Source: Balaenoptera acutorostrata
Lineage: Eukaryota > Chordata > Mammalia > Artiodactyla > Balaenopteridae
Assembly (NCBI RefSeq): GCF_949987535.1
Contig: NC_080078.1
Coordinates: forward strand, 47,766,207 to 47,830,206
Length of the DNA stretch: 64,000 nucleotides
Reading direction: 5' to 3'
Shown: positions 12,471 to 25,375 of the stretch, piece by piece
Layout of the letters: every line of letters starts with the position of its first letter
How positions within the stretch are numbered: the stretch's first letter is position 1
Program-made: the position numbers and the translations under genes
The notes under the pieces: model-generated
What the model was told of the DNA's origin: nothing
Databases searched by the model: none
What the model saw: only the letters and a program-made list of their open reading frames with translations

Positions 12471-13245
12471 TATGTTTTAAATAAATAAAATAAAAATTCT
12501 CATCCCCATTGTGCAAATTTCAGAGAAAACCAGCACCTTCCACAAAGAAAAGTGGCTTATGTTATTTTTTTTCTATAAATAGCCAGGTATTGTTAAATGG
12601 CTAAATATTTTCTGCAGAAATTAGTTTTGTCTACAAAGGGCCATTAAATTACAGATTATGACATTAAAATAAAAGTTTGAGACACTGAACCACTTACAAC
12701 AATTGAAACTTTAAAAATATTTTAGAGGTTAAAAATTCTAATATTTTATTTCTGGGCTAAAATGTAGAGAACGCAGTTTGAAAGAGACACTGCTAGCATT
12801 TTAATGATCCACACTCAGCCCCATCCATGTTGCCACGGATCATGATAGTGTGCTCTCTGCTTATATGATTGTAAGAAACCTGAATGAGACTTCAAATTTA
12901 TCCAAAAAGGATAGTAATTTCCAGCATGGATAAAGAATTGTATTAAAGTTTAAGGTTTCAAAAGCCATGAAGCCTGATGTTGACAACTGTGACAATGCTC
13001 ACTGAAGGAAAAAAAAAAAAGAAAAAGGCAGTCATGTCAGAAGAAAATTTCTCCCTGAAAACTACTCATTCTAATCTATTAATATTAATTTAAAAATCCC
13101 AACAATTATGTTTGTATAATTGGCATCATATTTTAATGTAGCTAAAATTATAGTTATATCATTTTCCCTCTTTCATTATCATTCTCTCTGTCATTTAATC
13201 TTCAACTCTAAATGATCCTTTGAGGTCATTTGGAACTGAAGAATA
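12471..13245. other. Unique AT-rich sequence
   Basis: No gene or transposon recognised. One short poly(A) run is present at about 13009-13020. Confidence 0.5.
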
Positions 13246-13249
13246 CAAA

Positions 13250-13731
13250 AAGTCCCTGACTTATGATGTTTGGACTTAACGATTTTTCAACTTTGTGACG
13301 GTACGAAGGCTATATGCATCCAATAGAAACCATGCTTCAAATTTTGAATTTTGATCTTTTCCTGGTTTAGTCATATGTGATGTGATCCTCTCTTGTGATT
13401 CTGGGCAGTGGCAGCGAGCCACGGATCCCGGTCAGCCACTCGATCCCGAGGGTGAATAACAGGTACACTGACAACCATTCTGTTTTCCACTTTCAGCACA
13501 GTACTCAATAAATTACATGAGATATTCCACTCTTTATTATAAAATAGGCTTTGTGTTAGATGATTTTGCCTACTGTCAGCTAGTGTAAGTGTTCTGAGTG
13601 CATTTAAGGGGGTCTGAGCTAAACTCTGATATTCCGTAGATAAGGTGTATTAAATGAATTTTCAGCTTAAGATATTTTCAATTTACGATGGATTTAATGG
13701 GCTGTAATCCCATTCTAAGTCGAGAAAGATA
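13250..13731. mobile_element. Tigger-family (TcMar) non-autonomous element, MER44-like
   Basis: The ends are inverted, 'agtccctgacttatgatg' against 'cccattctaagtcgag'. The interior contains 'aactttgtgacggtac', 'tattccactctttattataa' and 'gtgttctgagtgcatttaa', which follow a Tigger-derived MITE. The exact subfamily is uncertain. Confidence 0.7.
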
Positions 13732-14439
13732 CAGAATGGAGGTGTTTGTACAGACATCCATGTTTAAAGAAGAAAGATGGATGACTTTCAAAAGGTTTTT
13801 CTGTTGATGCATCAAAAGGGAAGGAAGGAGTTGTATCTACTGGAGAGGAAGAGTAAAGAGAGCCAAGTAATGTGAATGGTTAGGTTTTCCAGTCTACCTG
13901 TGACCAAGGCATGACTCCTGCTTAGCTGAGAGTCGGTGTCATGGCTGTTCTTCCAGCTCACTTCCATTCGCTGGAACAGCGGTTCTAAATGAAAAATTCT
14001 TAGCTGTGGGTGACATCTGCAGAGCCCCTGACAAGAACTTCCAGCAACTCCCTTCCCTCAAGGAATGAGGAACAGCATATAAGAGCTGTGCCAACGCCTG
14101 GTCCTCTCCTTCCCAGAATCAGGGGCAGCCCCAGTTCCGGGAACTTATCCTACCGGGTAAGACCCTAGATTATTAACCGTTTTCTCAGTTCTTTGATATT
14201 TTTAATTGGGAACATTTAATAAATAATTGGAAGCTATGTGGAATGTATTTATTCATTTATATTTATTTTTAAATAATATTTGAAGTTCACTTAAAACTTT
14301 TTACAGTGTCTCCCAAAACTTATCAAAAAGTTTCTTAGAGAAAATCATATTTTCTCTGTGTGTATACATTTTCTGGTTGCCTCCTGATTTTTATTGTGTG
14401 TTAGAAAATGTTCAGAATTCTGTAAGAATAGAGACTTCG
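13732..14439. other. Unique non-coding sequence
   Basis: No gene, RNA or confident repeat seen. Confidence 0.45.
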
Positions 14440-14525
14440 TCTGTCATTTCTGTGACTCCAGTGCCTAGAACAGTGCCTGGGATGTGGTAAGTGCTCCATA
14501 AATACTTTTTGAGTGAATAAAAAAA
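14440..14525 (+). mobile_element. L2 LINE terminal fragment, sense
   Basis: The motif 'cagtgcctgggatgtggtaa' followed by 'gtgctccataaatac' and a GAATAAA-like end is the L2 3' terminus. Confidence 0.65.
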
Positions 14526-14559
14526 CAATATGAACAGAAACTAGAAATGCTGAATACTA

Positions 14560-14800
14560 ATATGGGGCACTAGCTCTGAGCAAGGCCCATGGCAGGTACT
14601 TGACAAACATCAGCTCCATCTCCCAACACTGCTAAAAGCTAGGTTCTACTCACATCCTCGTCTTACATATGAAAACACTGAGCTAAAGAGAAGGTAAGTA
14701 ACTTGCCTAGGATCTCACAGCTTAGAAATGGAAGATCTGGATTTGAACCTGGATAGCTGAAAGCTAGAATCCAAGCTCAGAACCCCACAGCTAATACGAA
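14560..14800 (-). repeat. MIR SINE, antisense
   Basis: Reverse-complement MIR landmarks are visible: 'gaaaacactgagctaaagag', 'gtaacttgcctaggatctca' and 'gatttgaacctgg'. Confidence 0.7.
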
Positions 14801-15479
14801 TGTTGCTAATCCCTACTCTTTTTTTCCCCCTATTCAAGTAAACACTTAAAAACTCAGATATGGCTTCTTATACACTGATGGAAAATGATTCTATGTTGAC
14901 AACAAAGTTTGTGAAAACCAGGAATGTAATGACTACAATTATTTTCACTTACATACAAACATATTTTCACTTACAAACATACTTACATACATACAAACAT
15001 ATATATATAAAGCACTTACTGATAAGTATAAAAATTCAACAATTAATTTCTCTTATTTTAAACCCCTTCATGAACCTCCCTTACTTTCCCCCTAAGAGGA
15101 TCGGGTAGCAAAGCAAACCAAACAAAATCATGCTTGAAGTGTAAGCAATTAATGTGGCTGGCTGAAGCTAATGGAAAGCTATTTTTTTAAAACAGGAAGA
15201 GTGCTCTTAAGGTATTTTTAGATGTGAAAATAATGTCAGTGTCATTTATTACACATACTTCAAATCCAGTTTTGTCACAAAATGGAGGGCCTTCAGTGAG
15301 TTTGAGAAGAGGGGCTTGAGAATGTGGCCCATATTATATGTTGATTTTTCCATGGTTGTTTCATACAGACAACATCCTTCAGAGCGTTGCCCCTTCTGGC
15401 AGGTGGCATCATGCATGCACATGACTCATATAGGATGGTGGGGACTTAGCGCCCATGCTTTGGCTTTAAGCACCTTTAA
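14801..15479. other. Unique sequence with a short ACATA repeat
   Basis: An imperfect (ACATA/CATA)n run lies at about 14950-15010. No gene recognised. Confidence 0.45.
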
Positions 15480-15645
15480 AACATTCCCAGCCAGGCTGGC
15501 AGGAGACCTGAATTTTAATCTTGGCTTTGATACTAACTAGCTATGTGATCTTGGGCAAATCACTTAACTATTCCTTGCTTTGGTTTCTGCAAAGTTGGAT
15601 TAGGTGACTCTTAGATACCTTCCAGAACTAAAAATATCTTTCAAT
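15480..15645 (+). repeat. MIR SINE, sense
   Basis: 'ctatgtgatcttgggcaaat' and 'gactcttagataccttccag' mark the MIR core and 3' part. Confidence 0.75.
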
Positions 15646-16767
15646 TCACTACATTTTAAAGATTTTATTCTTAGTAAATTCTAAATCCTAACTAACGATT
15701 ATCTATATCTCTAAAACCTTTTTTTATATATATATTTTTTTTTATGCTTCACAAGTTTGTTTACAAATGAATAGAAACATTTTGGTAGGTGACTTACCAG
15801 GGTTTCTTAGGGTTTGGTTACTTGGCAAGGCTGTAGGCCTGCGAGGACAGAATGCTTATTCTGCACCTACACTGTCATGCAGCCCAACTACTTCTGGATC
15901 TGATGGGATGGTGGCATAAAATGGTGACATAGCAACACCCCTGAGCTCTTGTAGCCTGTGGGCAAGACAATGCATAAATGTGTCTACCCAGAATTTAGCA
16001 TAACGTCCATGTTTCTGCTCAACCTAGGAAATCCAATTCTTCTTTTGGGTACCATGGATGCCAACACAGAAGATGCAGGGCATCATAAGAATTGACTCAG
16101 ATTAAAGGGGTCTGGGGGCAACAGTATTGTCTAGCCATTCCTGGGTTAACAAGTAAAGTTGATCCCCAGCATTTTGCAGAGTTGATTACATAAAACCTGG
16201 GTACCTCAAAGAGAATTCTGATCAAATGCATAAGAAAAAAGCAATTATTTTCTGCAAATAGTAATAGAGCTCCCGGAAAAAGAAAGTGACCTTCTAACAT
16301 AGGCCAATGTAGAGTAAAAATAGCCAAGGTTTACAGACAGATTTACAGAACTTGGACAAGGTTGAATCTAGAACAGAACAAAATGGAAATATTCCTTCAG
16401 GCATTCCTTAAGGAAATAGAACTAGACTTTAATATCTGAACCCATGGTACACCCACTGAAGTCTGTTTTGTATATTTACAGTTAAATTAATATGAAATAC
16501 AATGTACGTAGTTCTTATTCCAAAGGAAAGGCTCGCTCATTCCTAACCAATGCTTTTATTACCTTTATAAAGTTCTGCATTACAAAATACCTTACAAAAG
16601 ATATGGCTACACTTGGATCTTTGGACTAGATGAGTCCTACCTGTTTATTTTAGTAAAAACTCTAATGTCCAAGACAAGGAGTAGGGAAAACCAAGTAAGC
16701 AACTCTGGTCCTTACAGATCGCTGACTCAGGAAGTCTCACTTCTGTCTGGGTGTGCTTACATTTTTT
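15646..16767. other. Unique non-coding sequence
   Basis: No gene or confident repeat recognised. A T-rich run lies at about 15720-15745. Confidence 0.45.
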
Positions 16768-16781
16768 AAAAAATAATGCAC

Positions 16782-17083
16782 GGGCTTCCCTGGTGGCGCA
16801 GTGGTTGAGAGTCTGCCTGCCAATGCAGGGGACACGGGTTCGAGCCCTGGTCTGGGAAGATCCCACATGCCGCGGAGCAACTAGGCCCGTGAGCCACAAT
16901 TACTGAGCCTGCGCGTCTGGAGCCTGTGCTCCGCAACAAGAGAGGCCGCGATGGTGAGAGGCCCGCGCACCGCGATGAAGAGTGGCCCCCGCTTGCCGCA
17001 ACTGGAGAAAGCCCTCGCACAGAAACGAAGACCCAACACAGCCAAAAATAAATAAATGAATAAATAAATAAATAAAATTTAAA
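16782..17083 (+). mobile_element. CHR-type SINE, sense
   Basis: Head 'gggcttccctggtggcgcag', B box 'gggttcgagcc' and an (AATA)n tail are complete. The 14-bp duplication aaaaaataatgcac lies at 16768-16781 and 17084-17097. Open frames on the opposite strand here are translations of the SINE. Confidence 0.96.
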
Positions 17084-17097
17084 AAAAAATAATGCAC

Positions 17098-18559
17098 AAC
17101 AGTCATATGTACAGATAATTGCAACACCTGTAATACCTTTCAGTCCAATCCCATCATTGGCAGATAAGGACAAGTGGTTTAATCAGCCACCTTTCCACTT
17201 ACTTTCCAGCTTACTTTCACAGCTATACTACAGAAGATAAGGAGCTAAAAACTATACTTCTCATGTTGTCTTAGGGCTGGCATGTAATATGGATCCCCCA
17301 AGAAGATTCAACTGTGTGAACCTTGAAGATGAAAGTAAACAACGTAGTGTATCAGCTGCATGAAAGGACGGCTCTTTAAGAAAGCATGGTGGCAGAGTAT
17401 TTAGTTAAGGAGCTGTGTCAGAGTACCTAAACCTTAATGTAATATGTGTCAAGATGTGGGTCGTAGCAGCAGTGGTGGTTCTGCTCAGACACTCCATGTT
17501 GTAGCTGAACATTTTTCAAGTTATGTCATCCTTGGCTGTATTATTCTCAGCCTGAACTATACAGAATGGATTCTGTAGTAGGCAACCAAGTATGCTGATG
17601 ACATATGGTCTATGCTGTGGTCTTCCTTTTCTCTGCTTCTTAAAGCTCTATCCTCTGGCAGGACCAGCTGTAATAACTTTTTTTTTTCCTTTTACTTTAC
17701 TTCAGAAGACAATCTCTTACCTTAAGATCCACCCACAGTATATCTTGAGAAGTATATCTTAAATGGGTAGAAAAGGCAAGATTCTACTGAAACTATTTTA
17801 TATATCTCTATATAATATATAAGTACTATATATATTTATATGTACAAATATATAAGGTGAATTTTCTTTTTCAAATAATATATAATACATATGAGTTGAT
17901 GAATATCAAAGAATTTGAACACTAGGAGCTTTTCTCCCACAATAATGCAAAGAGTGAACTGACAATAAAAGTAGGTATTTTATTAAAACCCATATTCACT
18001 GGAATCACAAAAAGCCCAATATAATTATCACCAATCTGGTAAAACTGTGAAGTTAGTTAATTTTATTTCTTGAAGCATTCAGAATGTTTCAAGTAAACTC
18101 TTATAATTAGCCATTGCCTTTGTCTTTTTTTTTTTTTTTCCTCCCTTTTCCAGCCCACAGAAAAATGACAAACACAAGATACAGCAAGCTACAGCTTTTT
18201 TCCCCTCCTCGGGAAGAAAAATATTCACGTCAATTGGAAGAGTTGAAATTGCATCCAGCAGTTTGGGTTGGCTCTAATTTCAACCTCCTGTGATATTCGA
18301 CTCTTATTAATTCAAGTAATCTCTCTGGCATGACAATACTAGGTTTGTCTTTTTCATATATTTTTTTGGGGCTGCATGAGCATTCAAACATACTGCTTCC
18401 TTTAAAAAAATATACTTCAAAAACTTCTCAATTAATAAAAATAGTGAAAGACACCCTAGTACTACCTATAGAAAACTCTAAATTGAGGCAGAATTGTGAA
18501 GATGGGAACCAGAAAGATGGGAAAAAGAAAACTAACACCACCAAGTGGCTACTTGTCCT
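17098..18559. other. Unique AT-rich sequence
   Basis: No gene recognised. There is a TATA-rich simple stretch at about 17800-17890, and T tracts near 17677 and 18127. Confidence 0.45.
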
Positions 18560-18690
18560 GGTGCCTTACTGATTCAGATACGTTGTTTTATTTGTAAGAA
18601 GCCAAATAACTTGTCCAAATTCATAGTATACCACAGAGATAAGACTGGAGCCCAGAACGGTCTGTCTCCAAAGTCATTTCCATTAGACTC
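18560..18690 (-). repeat. MIR SINE fragment, antisense
   Basis: 'aataacttgtccaaattcat' and 'agactggagcccagaacggt' fit a decayed reverse-orientation MIR. Confidence 0.45.
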
Positions 18691-20930
18691 ACCAGAGCTG
18701 TCAGGAACATGTTTCATAAATCCCTGTGAATCAGACAATGTATAAATCCTGTCCTGTATCTCTCCCTTTGCATCTCCTCCAATGAGGTACACCAAGACAT
18801 CTTGTTCAGAGGATATAATTTAAGATACATGGTCAAATAATCAAATGCAAATACTGCTGTACAATAAATGTAAAAGGTCATGTGAACACAGCAGAGAATG
18901 TTGTCACACTGTGTGCAAAAGGAAGATTGGCAAAGCACGTTCCATACTATGAATCACAAATCTCTGAATGACCAGGGTTTCTGGGGAATATAATAGCTCA
19001 AAAGTCTCATGTGCAAAGAACCATACAAGTTAAGCCTTCTATGTGTATCCTGCCAACTTCCAACAGGGGAAATGTCATTTTCCTTTGTAAAGATGATGAC
19101 GCATACAGAACCAATGGACAGAGACAGAAACATGTAATGGCCTTTTAAACACTGGCACTTTGATGATTAAGTCGTGCCATCAGAAAATTCCCCAAATTTT
19201 TCATTGTAGAACAGCATTCTGGTGATCAGGCACAGTGGATAAAGTAATCATTATGTGTAACCCCTATGTGAGGCTAATCTTCTGAAGCTAAGATCAATCT
19301 GGGGCAGTAAGTAAGTAAGGTGAGTTTTCTTTTTCCTGGATTTATTATCCCAATAGCACCACAATGTTATATTACAGAAGACTAAAAAGTATAAAGAAAG
19401 CATTTGGAAATGGGCATAAATTCAACCAGAACTGTTAACTCCCATATATCAAAAGGGCAAAAGGAAAAACCCAGAAGAGCTTATCCTCTAGTGAATACAG
19501 GATATGGAAACAGATTTTCTCTAAAGATGGCAATAAAAGACCAGTACTACCTAGTTCCAACCACCTGCCTCATGAGGAGAAGTGAATAAGAAAAAAAAAA
19601 AAATGTGCCAACACATTGTATTCAGAAGGAGAGCTATTTAACCCAACCTTTAAATATCAGAGTCTGAGGAGGCAAGGCATTTGGGAATATAAAGCATATT
19701 CCAGGCTGATGGTGTTTATTAGATTGGTAGTTTTCCTTTCAGCCTTCCTTATGTTTTTCATATCTGTTTTAATGACAATAACTTGGGACAAGCAGAAAAC
19801 AGAATGGATGACAGAAAACACAGTAGCATTTTTGCTTTCATCTGTGTGTCTTCAGATTAGAGATTAGGCTCCGATTTCAGTCTAGGTGCTAGTGTCTGTT
19901 GAAGGAGGATAAAGAGCCAGCACCAAGAGCGTATTTGCTTGAGTCTCCCTGTTCCCTACCCCAGAGGGTTCTGATTCAGACTGAAGTGCTAACAACTACA
20001 TATAGAAGGGTAATGAGTCTGTCTCCGCAAAGGATCTTAGATAAATGCTCTCATCTGCCCTTCCCTAGCTCATAATCACATCATTCTCATTCCTTTGATA
20101 CTGCTTAGACTTCCTATATGTGTGATATTTAACTCTGCTTCCATCTAGTAGTGTTTTTATGGTTTTATATTATATGCTTAAGTTAAAAAAAAATATGATT
20201 TTAATTATAAACCAATTTTATGAAAACTAAAAATAGCCTTGATCTAATTTAAAACACTTTTACAGCAGTTGAAAAGAGACACAATCTATAAGGAAAATCA
20301 GCTCATCATGGTATACAATATATATGACCTAAAAGACTCAGAAAGGATTGCTCATAAGTTAGAACTTTTTTTTTTTTTTTTTAATGACCAACAGTCATAA
20401 TCTCTTTCCAGACTGGGCATTGATGAAAAAATGCAGAGAAATATAAGACGAATCATTTTCTACTTTTATGGAGATTCTCCTCTTTCTCCCCCAGTCTGAG
20501 AAATCCTGAGGCAGATGGCCTGTAATTCAGAATGGTCCTGGAGGCCCAGGCAATCACCCATCTTAGATGTTTCGACAAGATAGACCTCTGGAGTAAGTAT
20601 GTAAGAGAAAAAAAAAAACACACTGTTTGCTCATCTCAGAGTTAAAGATAATTCTCAGATACTCCTACCTCCTGGACAGCTCTGAGTTAATGTCACATTC
20701 TGGAGAAATTTAAGGTATTCTATAGCAAATTGGCCTCTCCAGAGTTAACTCTGCCTGAGAACATCAGCCCCCTCCTCCTTGGCTCAGACTCTTCAGATTT
20801 ATTTCCTGCCATATTTTCCATAATTCATATCTCCAAATGAAATGGTGGTGGGGGGAAACAAAGGAATCAATAGAAAAGGAACTGTTGGCTTAGGTTATCA
20901 TGTAAACCTTCAGGAGAACATCATTTGCCA
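18691..20930. other. Unique non-coding sequence
   Basis: No gene or confident transposon seen. An unexplained T tract occurs at about 20366-20382. Confidence 0.45.
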
Positions 20931-20934
20931 TGGC

Positions 20935-22140
20935 AATTTATTCATTCACTTAAATAATATTTATTGACAGCCTGCTATATTCTAGAGGATACAGTACTGA
21001 ACGTGACAGACAAAATCCCTGTACTCATAAAGCACACCTTCCAGTGGGAGAGACAGACAATAAACAAATTGAGCAATATGCCTGGTATGTCTAATGGCAA
21101 TAAGATATAAAGACAAATAGGAAAAGGAGAGAACTATGGAATGACCAATTTTTGCTATTTTAGGTAGGGAGGCTATGGAAGACTATACTCACAAAGCTGA
21201 ATTTTAGGTAGAAACCTGAAGGAAGTGGGGGAAGGAAAGAAAGAGATTTCCAGGTGATGGGAGAGGAAGATTTGTGAAGCTGGGGTGGAGTGGGTGGGAG
21301 GAAAACAGCAGGAGATGAGGTAGGGCCTTGTGGACTTTGTAAGGATTTGAATGAGATTGAGGAGTCAACAGAGGGTTTGAAGAAGAGGAGGGACGTGATC
21401 TGACTTACATTTTTCAAAGAATCACTCCAACTGCAATGTTGAGAATAACCTATAGGAGACAAGGTCTGAAGCGAGGAAAAGATGAGGAGAATAGAGCAGT
21501 AAACCAAGTGAGAGATGATGATGATCAAGATGACTGGACCAGAGTAAATAAAGTGATGTGAGAAATGATCAGATATTGCATATATTTTGAAGGTAGAACC
21601 AACAAGATTTTCTGAGAAATTGAACATAGAAGTTAAGAGAAAGAAGGTAAAGATTTTAGCCTGAACTATGAAAGAATGGGATTGCCAAGGACTGAGAAGA
21701 GAAAAAGTGGGAGAAGGTATGTATGGGTATAACCTGGAGGGTCAGCATAGTACTAAATAAGAAATTCCATTTTGGAGATGATACATTTCAGATGCTTATT
21801 ACAGATTCAAGTGGCAATATTGAGTAGGCAGTTGAATGTACAAGTCTGTAATTCAGAGGAAAGGTCTGAAATGAAATATAAATTTATGATTTATTAGCAT
21901 ATAAAGCCCTAGGTTAGCTGAGATCACCAAGAATGAATGTTGATAGGTAAGAATTCAAGGATTTAACCACAGAGCTCTTCAATATTAAAGGGGCAGTGAT
22001 ACAAGTGAGAACCAGCAAAACAGATGGAAAAGAACAGTCAGCGAGGTAGGAGGAATCCAAGTGAGGAAATTGTTTCATGTGGGAGGAGAAATCAACTGTG
22101 TCAAGAGAGAATTGACAGTTGGCAACTGACAATGGATGCA
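20935..22140 (-). mobile_element. Long L2-like LINE block, antisense
   Basis: It opens with the reverse complement of the L2 terminus ('tcattcacttaaataatatt', 'aatccctgtactcataaagc', 'cagtgggagagacagacaat'). It then continues through the upstream L2 sequence: 'gacgtgatctgacttacat', 'attttgaaggtagaacc', 'gagtaggcagttgaatgtac' and 'atcaactgtgtcaagag'. About 1.2 kb is colinear with old L2 copies. The 155-aa open frame at 21160-21627 lies inside it and is accidental. Confidence 0.75.
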
Positions 22141-22871
22141 TCAGGGCTATAAGACAAGGATAAAGAAAAGCTTTTTAATCTCCAGCTCTGACCTTTGACT
22201 CAAAAGCAAAAGCTTTTGTAGAAATACCCTGCTCCCTTAGAGAAATGTCCTGCTTATACTTGTAACACTTAGGAAGCAAATTATTTTACTTAGATTGTAT
22301 TGAAATTATGTTGATAGTTCATGGTTTAGAATGATGTCCCTAAACCATATGCTCAAAATACCCCCAGGCTTTTATATTCTTTACTGGCTGAGGAAATTAT
22401 TCAATAAAAGGAAATTATCTGTGTTATTAGGAATGTAGTTTAGTGATTTTCCAGAAAGATGGATTACCTGACCCAGATGGATAATTTTCTTAGTCTGGTA
22501 CCATTCAAGCTAATAAAAATCAGTTCTAGTCACTATTTATGACCATTTACCATTTCCCTGCTGGATACCATTGTATTGTCTGGGGCTTCAAGGAAGCTCT
22601 AGATTTAATGGACAAAGATCAACTTAAAAGGTCAAGATCCCCAAAAGTTAATGAATCAAGTTTCTGTCCAGCGGCATATTTTAACAGTATCCAGGGTATA
22701 TAAGTGCAGACACCACTGTTTTCTAGATGTAATGATAAAATAATCTGGAATATAAACACTGATTTACTAAGTTCTAGAATATTATTTGACTTGCATATTC
22801 AAGTCCTACTTAAATGTGCATGTGTTAGAGATGGCTAATAAGTTATGTATTTTTCTCTACCTAGTCACCTT
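22141..22871. other. Unique non-coding sequence
   Basis: No gene or confident repeat recognised. Confidence 0.45.
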
Positions 22872-22886
22872 AAGAATACCCAGGCA

Positions 22887-24358
22887 TTATAGAACTAGAA
22901 CAAAAAATCTTAAAATTTGTATGGAGACACAAAAGACCCCAAATAGCCAAAGTAAACCTGAGGGTAAAAAATGGAGCTGGAGGAATCAGACTCTCTGACT
23001 TCAGACTATACTACAAAGCTACAGTAATCAAGACGATATGGTACTGGCACAAAAATAGAAATACAGATCAATGGAACAGGATAGAAAGCCCAGAGATAAA
23101 CCCACGCACCTATGGTCAACTAGTCTATGACAAAGGAGGCAAGGATATACAATGGAGAAAAGACAGTCTCTTCAATAAGTGGTGCTGGGAAAACTGGACA
23201 GCTACATGTAAAAGAATGAAATTAGAACACTCCCTAACACCATACACGAAAATAAACTCAAAATGGATTAAAGACCTAAATCTAAGACCGGACACTGTAA
23301 AACTCGTAAAGCAACATAGGAAGAATGCTCTTTGACATAAATCAAAGCAAGATCTTTTCTGACCCACCTCCTAGAGTAATATAAATAAAAACAAAAATAA
23401 ACAAATGGGACCTAATGAAACTTAAAAGCTTTTGCAAAGCAAAGGAAACTATAAACAAGACGAAAAGACAACCCTCAGAATGGGAGAAAATATTTGCAAA
23501 TGAATCAACAAAGGATTAATCTCCAAAATATATAAACAGCCCATGCAGCTCAATATCAAAAAAACAAACAACCCAATCAAAAAATGGGCAGAAGACCTAA
23601 ACAGACATTTCTCCAAAGAAGACATGCAGATGGCGAAGAGGCACAACATCACTAATTATTAGAGAAATGCAAATCAAAACTACAATGAGGTATCACCTCA
23701 CACCAGTTAGAATGGGCATCATCAGAAAATCTACAAACAACAAATACTGGAGAGGATGTGGAGAAAAGGGAACCCTCTTGAACTGTTGGTGGGAATGTAA
23801 ATTGATACAGTCACTATGGAGAACAGTATGGAGGTTCCTTAAAAAACTAAAAATAGAATTACCATATGACCCAGCAATCCCATTACTGGGTATATACCCA
23901 GAGAAAACCATAATTCAAAAAGACACATGCACCCCTATGTTCACTGTAGCACTATTTACAATAGCCAGGTCACAGAAGCAACCTAAATGCCCATCGACAG
24001 ACGAATGGATAAAGAAGATGTGGTACATATATACAATGGAATATTACTCAGCCATAAAAAGGAACAAAATTGGGTCATTTGTAGAGATGTGGATGGACCT
24101 AGAGACTGTCATACAGAGTGAAGTAAGTCAGAAAGAGAAAAACAAATATCGTATATTAACGCATATATGTGGAACCTAGAAAAATGGTACAGATGAACCA
24201 GTTTGCAAGGCAGAAATAGAGACACAGATGTAGAGAACAAACGTATGGACACCAAGGGGGGAAAGTGGGGGTGGGGGGTAGTGGTCGGATGAATTGGGAG
24301 ATTGGGATTGACATATATACACTAATATGCAGAAAATACATAACTAATTAAAAAAAAA
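22887..24358 (+). mobile_element. 5'-truncated young L1 LINE (end of ORF2 plus 3' UTR), sense
   Basis: About 1.47 kb of L1 runs into a poly(A). The perfect 15-bp duplication aagaatacccaggca lies at 22872-22886 and 24359-24373. It covers the C-terminal third of ORF2 and a G-rich 3' UTR (about 24240-24350). One stretch (23667-24179) stays open for 170 codons up to the natural ORF2 end. The upstream part is broken by small indels, for example near 23330-23400 and 23650. It has no reverse transcriptase domain and cannot act on its own. Confidence 0.95.
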
Positions 24359-24373
24359 AAGAATACCCAGGCA

Positions 24374-24556
24374 GAAGAAAGAAAGAGAGAGGGAGAGAGG
24401 GAGGGAGGGAGGGAGGGAGGAAGGAAGGAAGGAAGGGAGGGAGGGAGGGAGGGAGGGAGGGAGGAAGGAAGAGAGAAAGAAAGAAATGAAAAAAGAGAAA
24501 GGAGAGAGGGAGGGAAGGAGGGAGGGAGGGAAGGAGGGAAGGAGGGAGGAAGGACA
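24374..24556. repeat. Purine-rich microsatellite (GGGA/GGAA/GAAA)n
   Basis: An almost pure purine strand of mixed GGGA, GGAA and GAAA units starts right at the end of the L1 target-site duplication. Such tracts can form triplexes and are length-variable. Open frames on both strands here encode low-complexity repeats and are not genes. Confidence 0.95.
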
Positions 24557-25045
24557 AACTATACATGTAAAGAGAGTTAATAGGTATTGGGGAAAAGTTG
24601 AAGAACAAAATAGTCCTAGACCATGTATAAAGGATCCTTTTTTTCTTTGTTTTGTTTTTGGCAAAGCACAGAGACAGTTAAAATGCAGGCATCTTCAATA
24701 CTCTGAATTGAGAGGCCAGGAATAGTACAGGATTAGGTGGGGAGAGTCTCCTAATTGAGAGTCATAGGGTAGTCATAGACATTCTAGAACCTGGAACCCA
24801 GCACTTCCAAACTCCAGGTTGAGCAGTTCTGACAAGGCTACTCTGCAATCACAGAACAATCAGAACTATGCCATGTGCTAAAAGACTTGGTTAAAGAATC
24901 TGATGTGATTTGGTCTGCTTAACTAATTCATGTGCAATATTAGACACCCCTATAACCTGCACACAGTGATCGTACACTCACAGGGAATTCAATTTGTAGT
25001 ATACAGTATATGCTAATATGGAAACACTGGAATAAATAATTTCTT
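24557..25045. other. Unique non-coding sequence
   Basis: No gene or confident repeat recognised. Confidence 0.45.
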
Positions 25046-25059
25046 CATTTGGCTGTTTT

Positions 25060-25361
25060 TTTTTTTTTTTTTTTAATAGCTACTTTATTTATTTATTTTT
25101 GGCTGTGTTGGGTCTTCGGTTTGTGCGAGGGCTTTCTCCAGTTGCGGCAAGCGGGGGCCACTCTTCATCGCGGTGCGCGGGCCTTTCACTATCGCGGCCC
25201 CTCCCGTTGCGGGGCACAGGCTCCAGACGCGCAGGCTCAGTAGTTGTGGCTCACGGGCCCAGCTGCTCCGTGGCATGTGGGATCTTCCCAGACCAGGGCT
25301 CAAACCCGTGTCCCCTGCATTAGCAGGCAGATTCTCAACCACTGCGCCACCAGGGAAGCCC
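25060..25361 (-). mobile_element. CHR-type SINE, antisense
   Basis: It starts with a poly(T) and ends in 'ccaccagggaagcccc', the reverse complement of the SINE head. The 14-bp duplication catttggctgtttt is at 25046-25059 and 25362-25375. Overlapping open frames on both strands are translations of the SINE. Confidence 0.96.
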
Positions 25362-25375
25362 CATTTGGCTGTTTT

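Noticed and set aside
16645..17173. ORFs of 75-135 aa on the minus strand
   Set aside because: They read through an antisense-translated CHR SINE; the same peptide-like strings recur at every copy of this SINE.
21160..21627. 155-aa ORF on the minus strand
   Set aside because: It lies wholly in a diverged antisense L2 block, and I recognise no intact L2 protein domain in it.
24374..24556. CRISPR-like repetitive array
   Set aside because: Units are 4 bp and imperfect with no spacers; the genome is mammalian.
24344..24725. Low-complexity ORFs rich in Ser, Pro and Leu or Glu, Gly and Lys
   Set aside because: They come from the purine microsatellite, which lacks stops in several frames.
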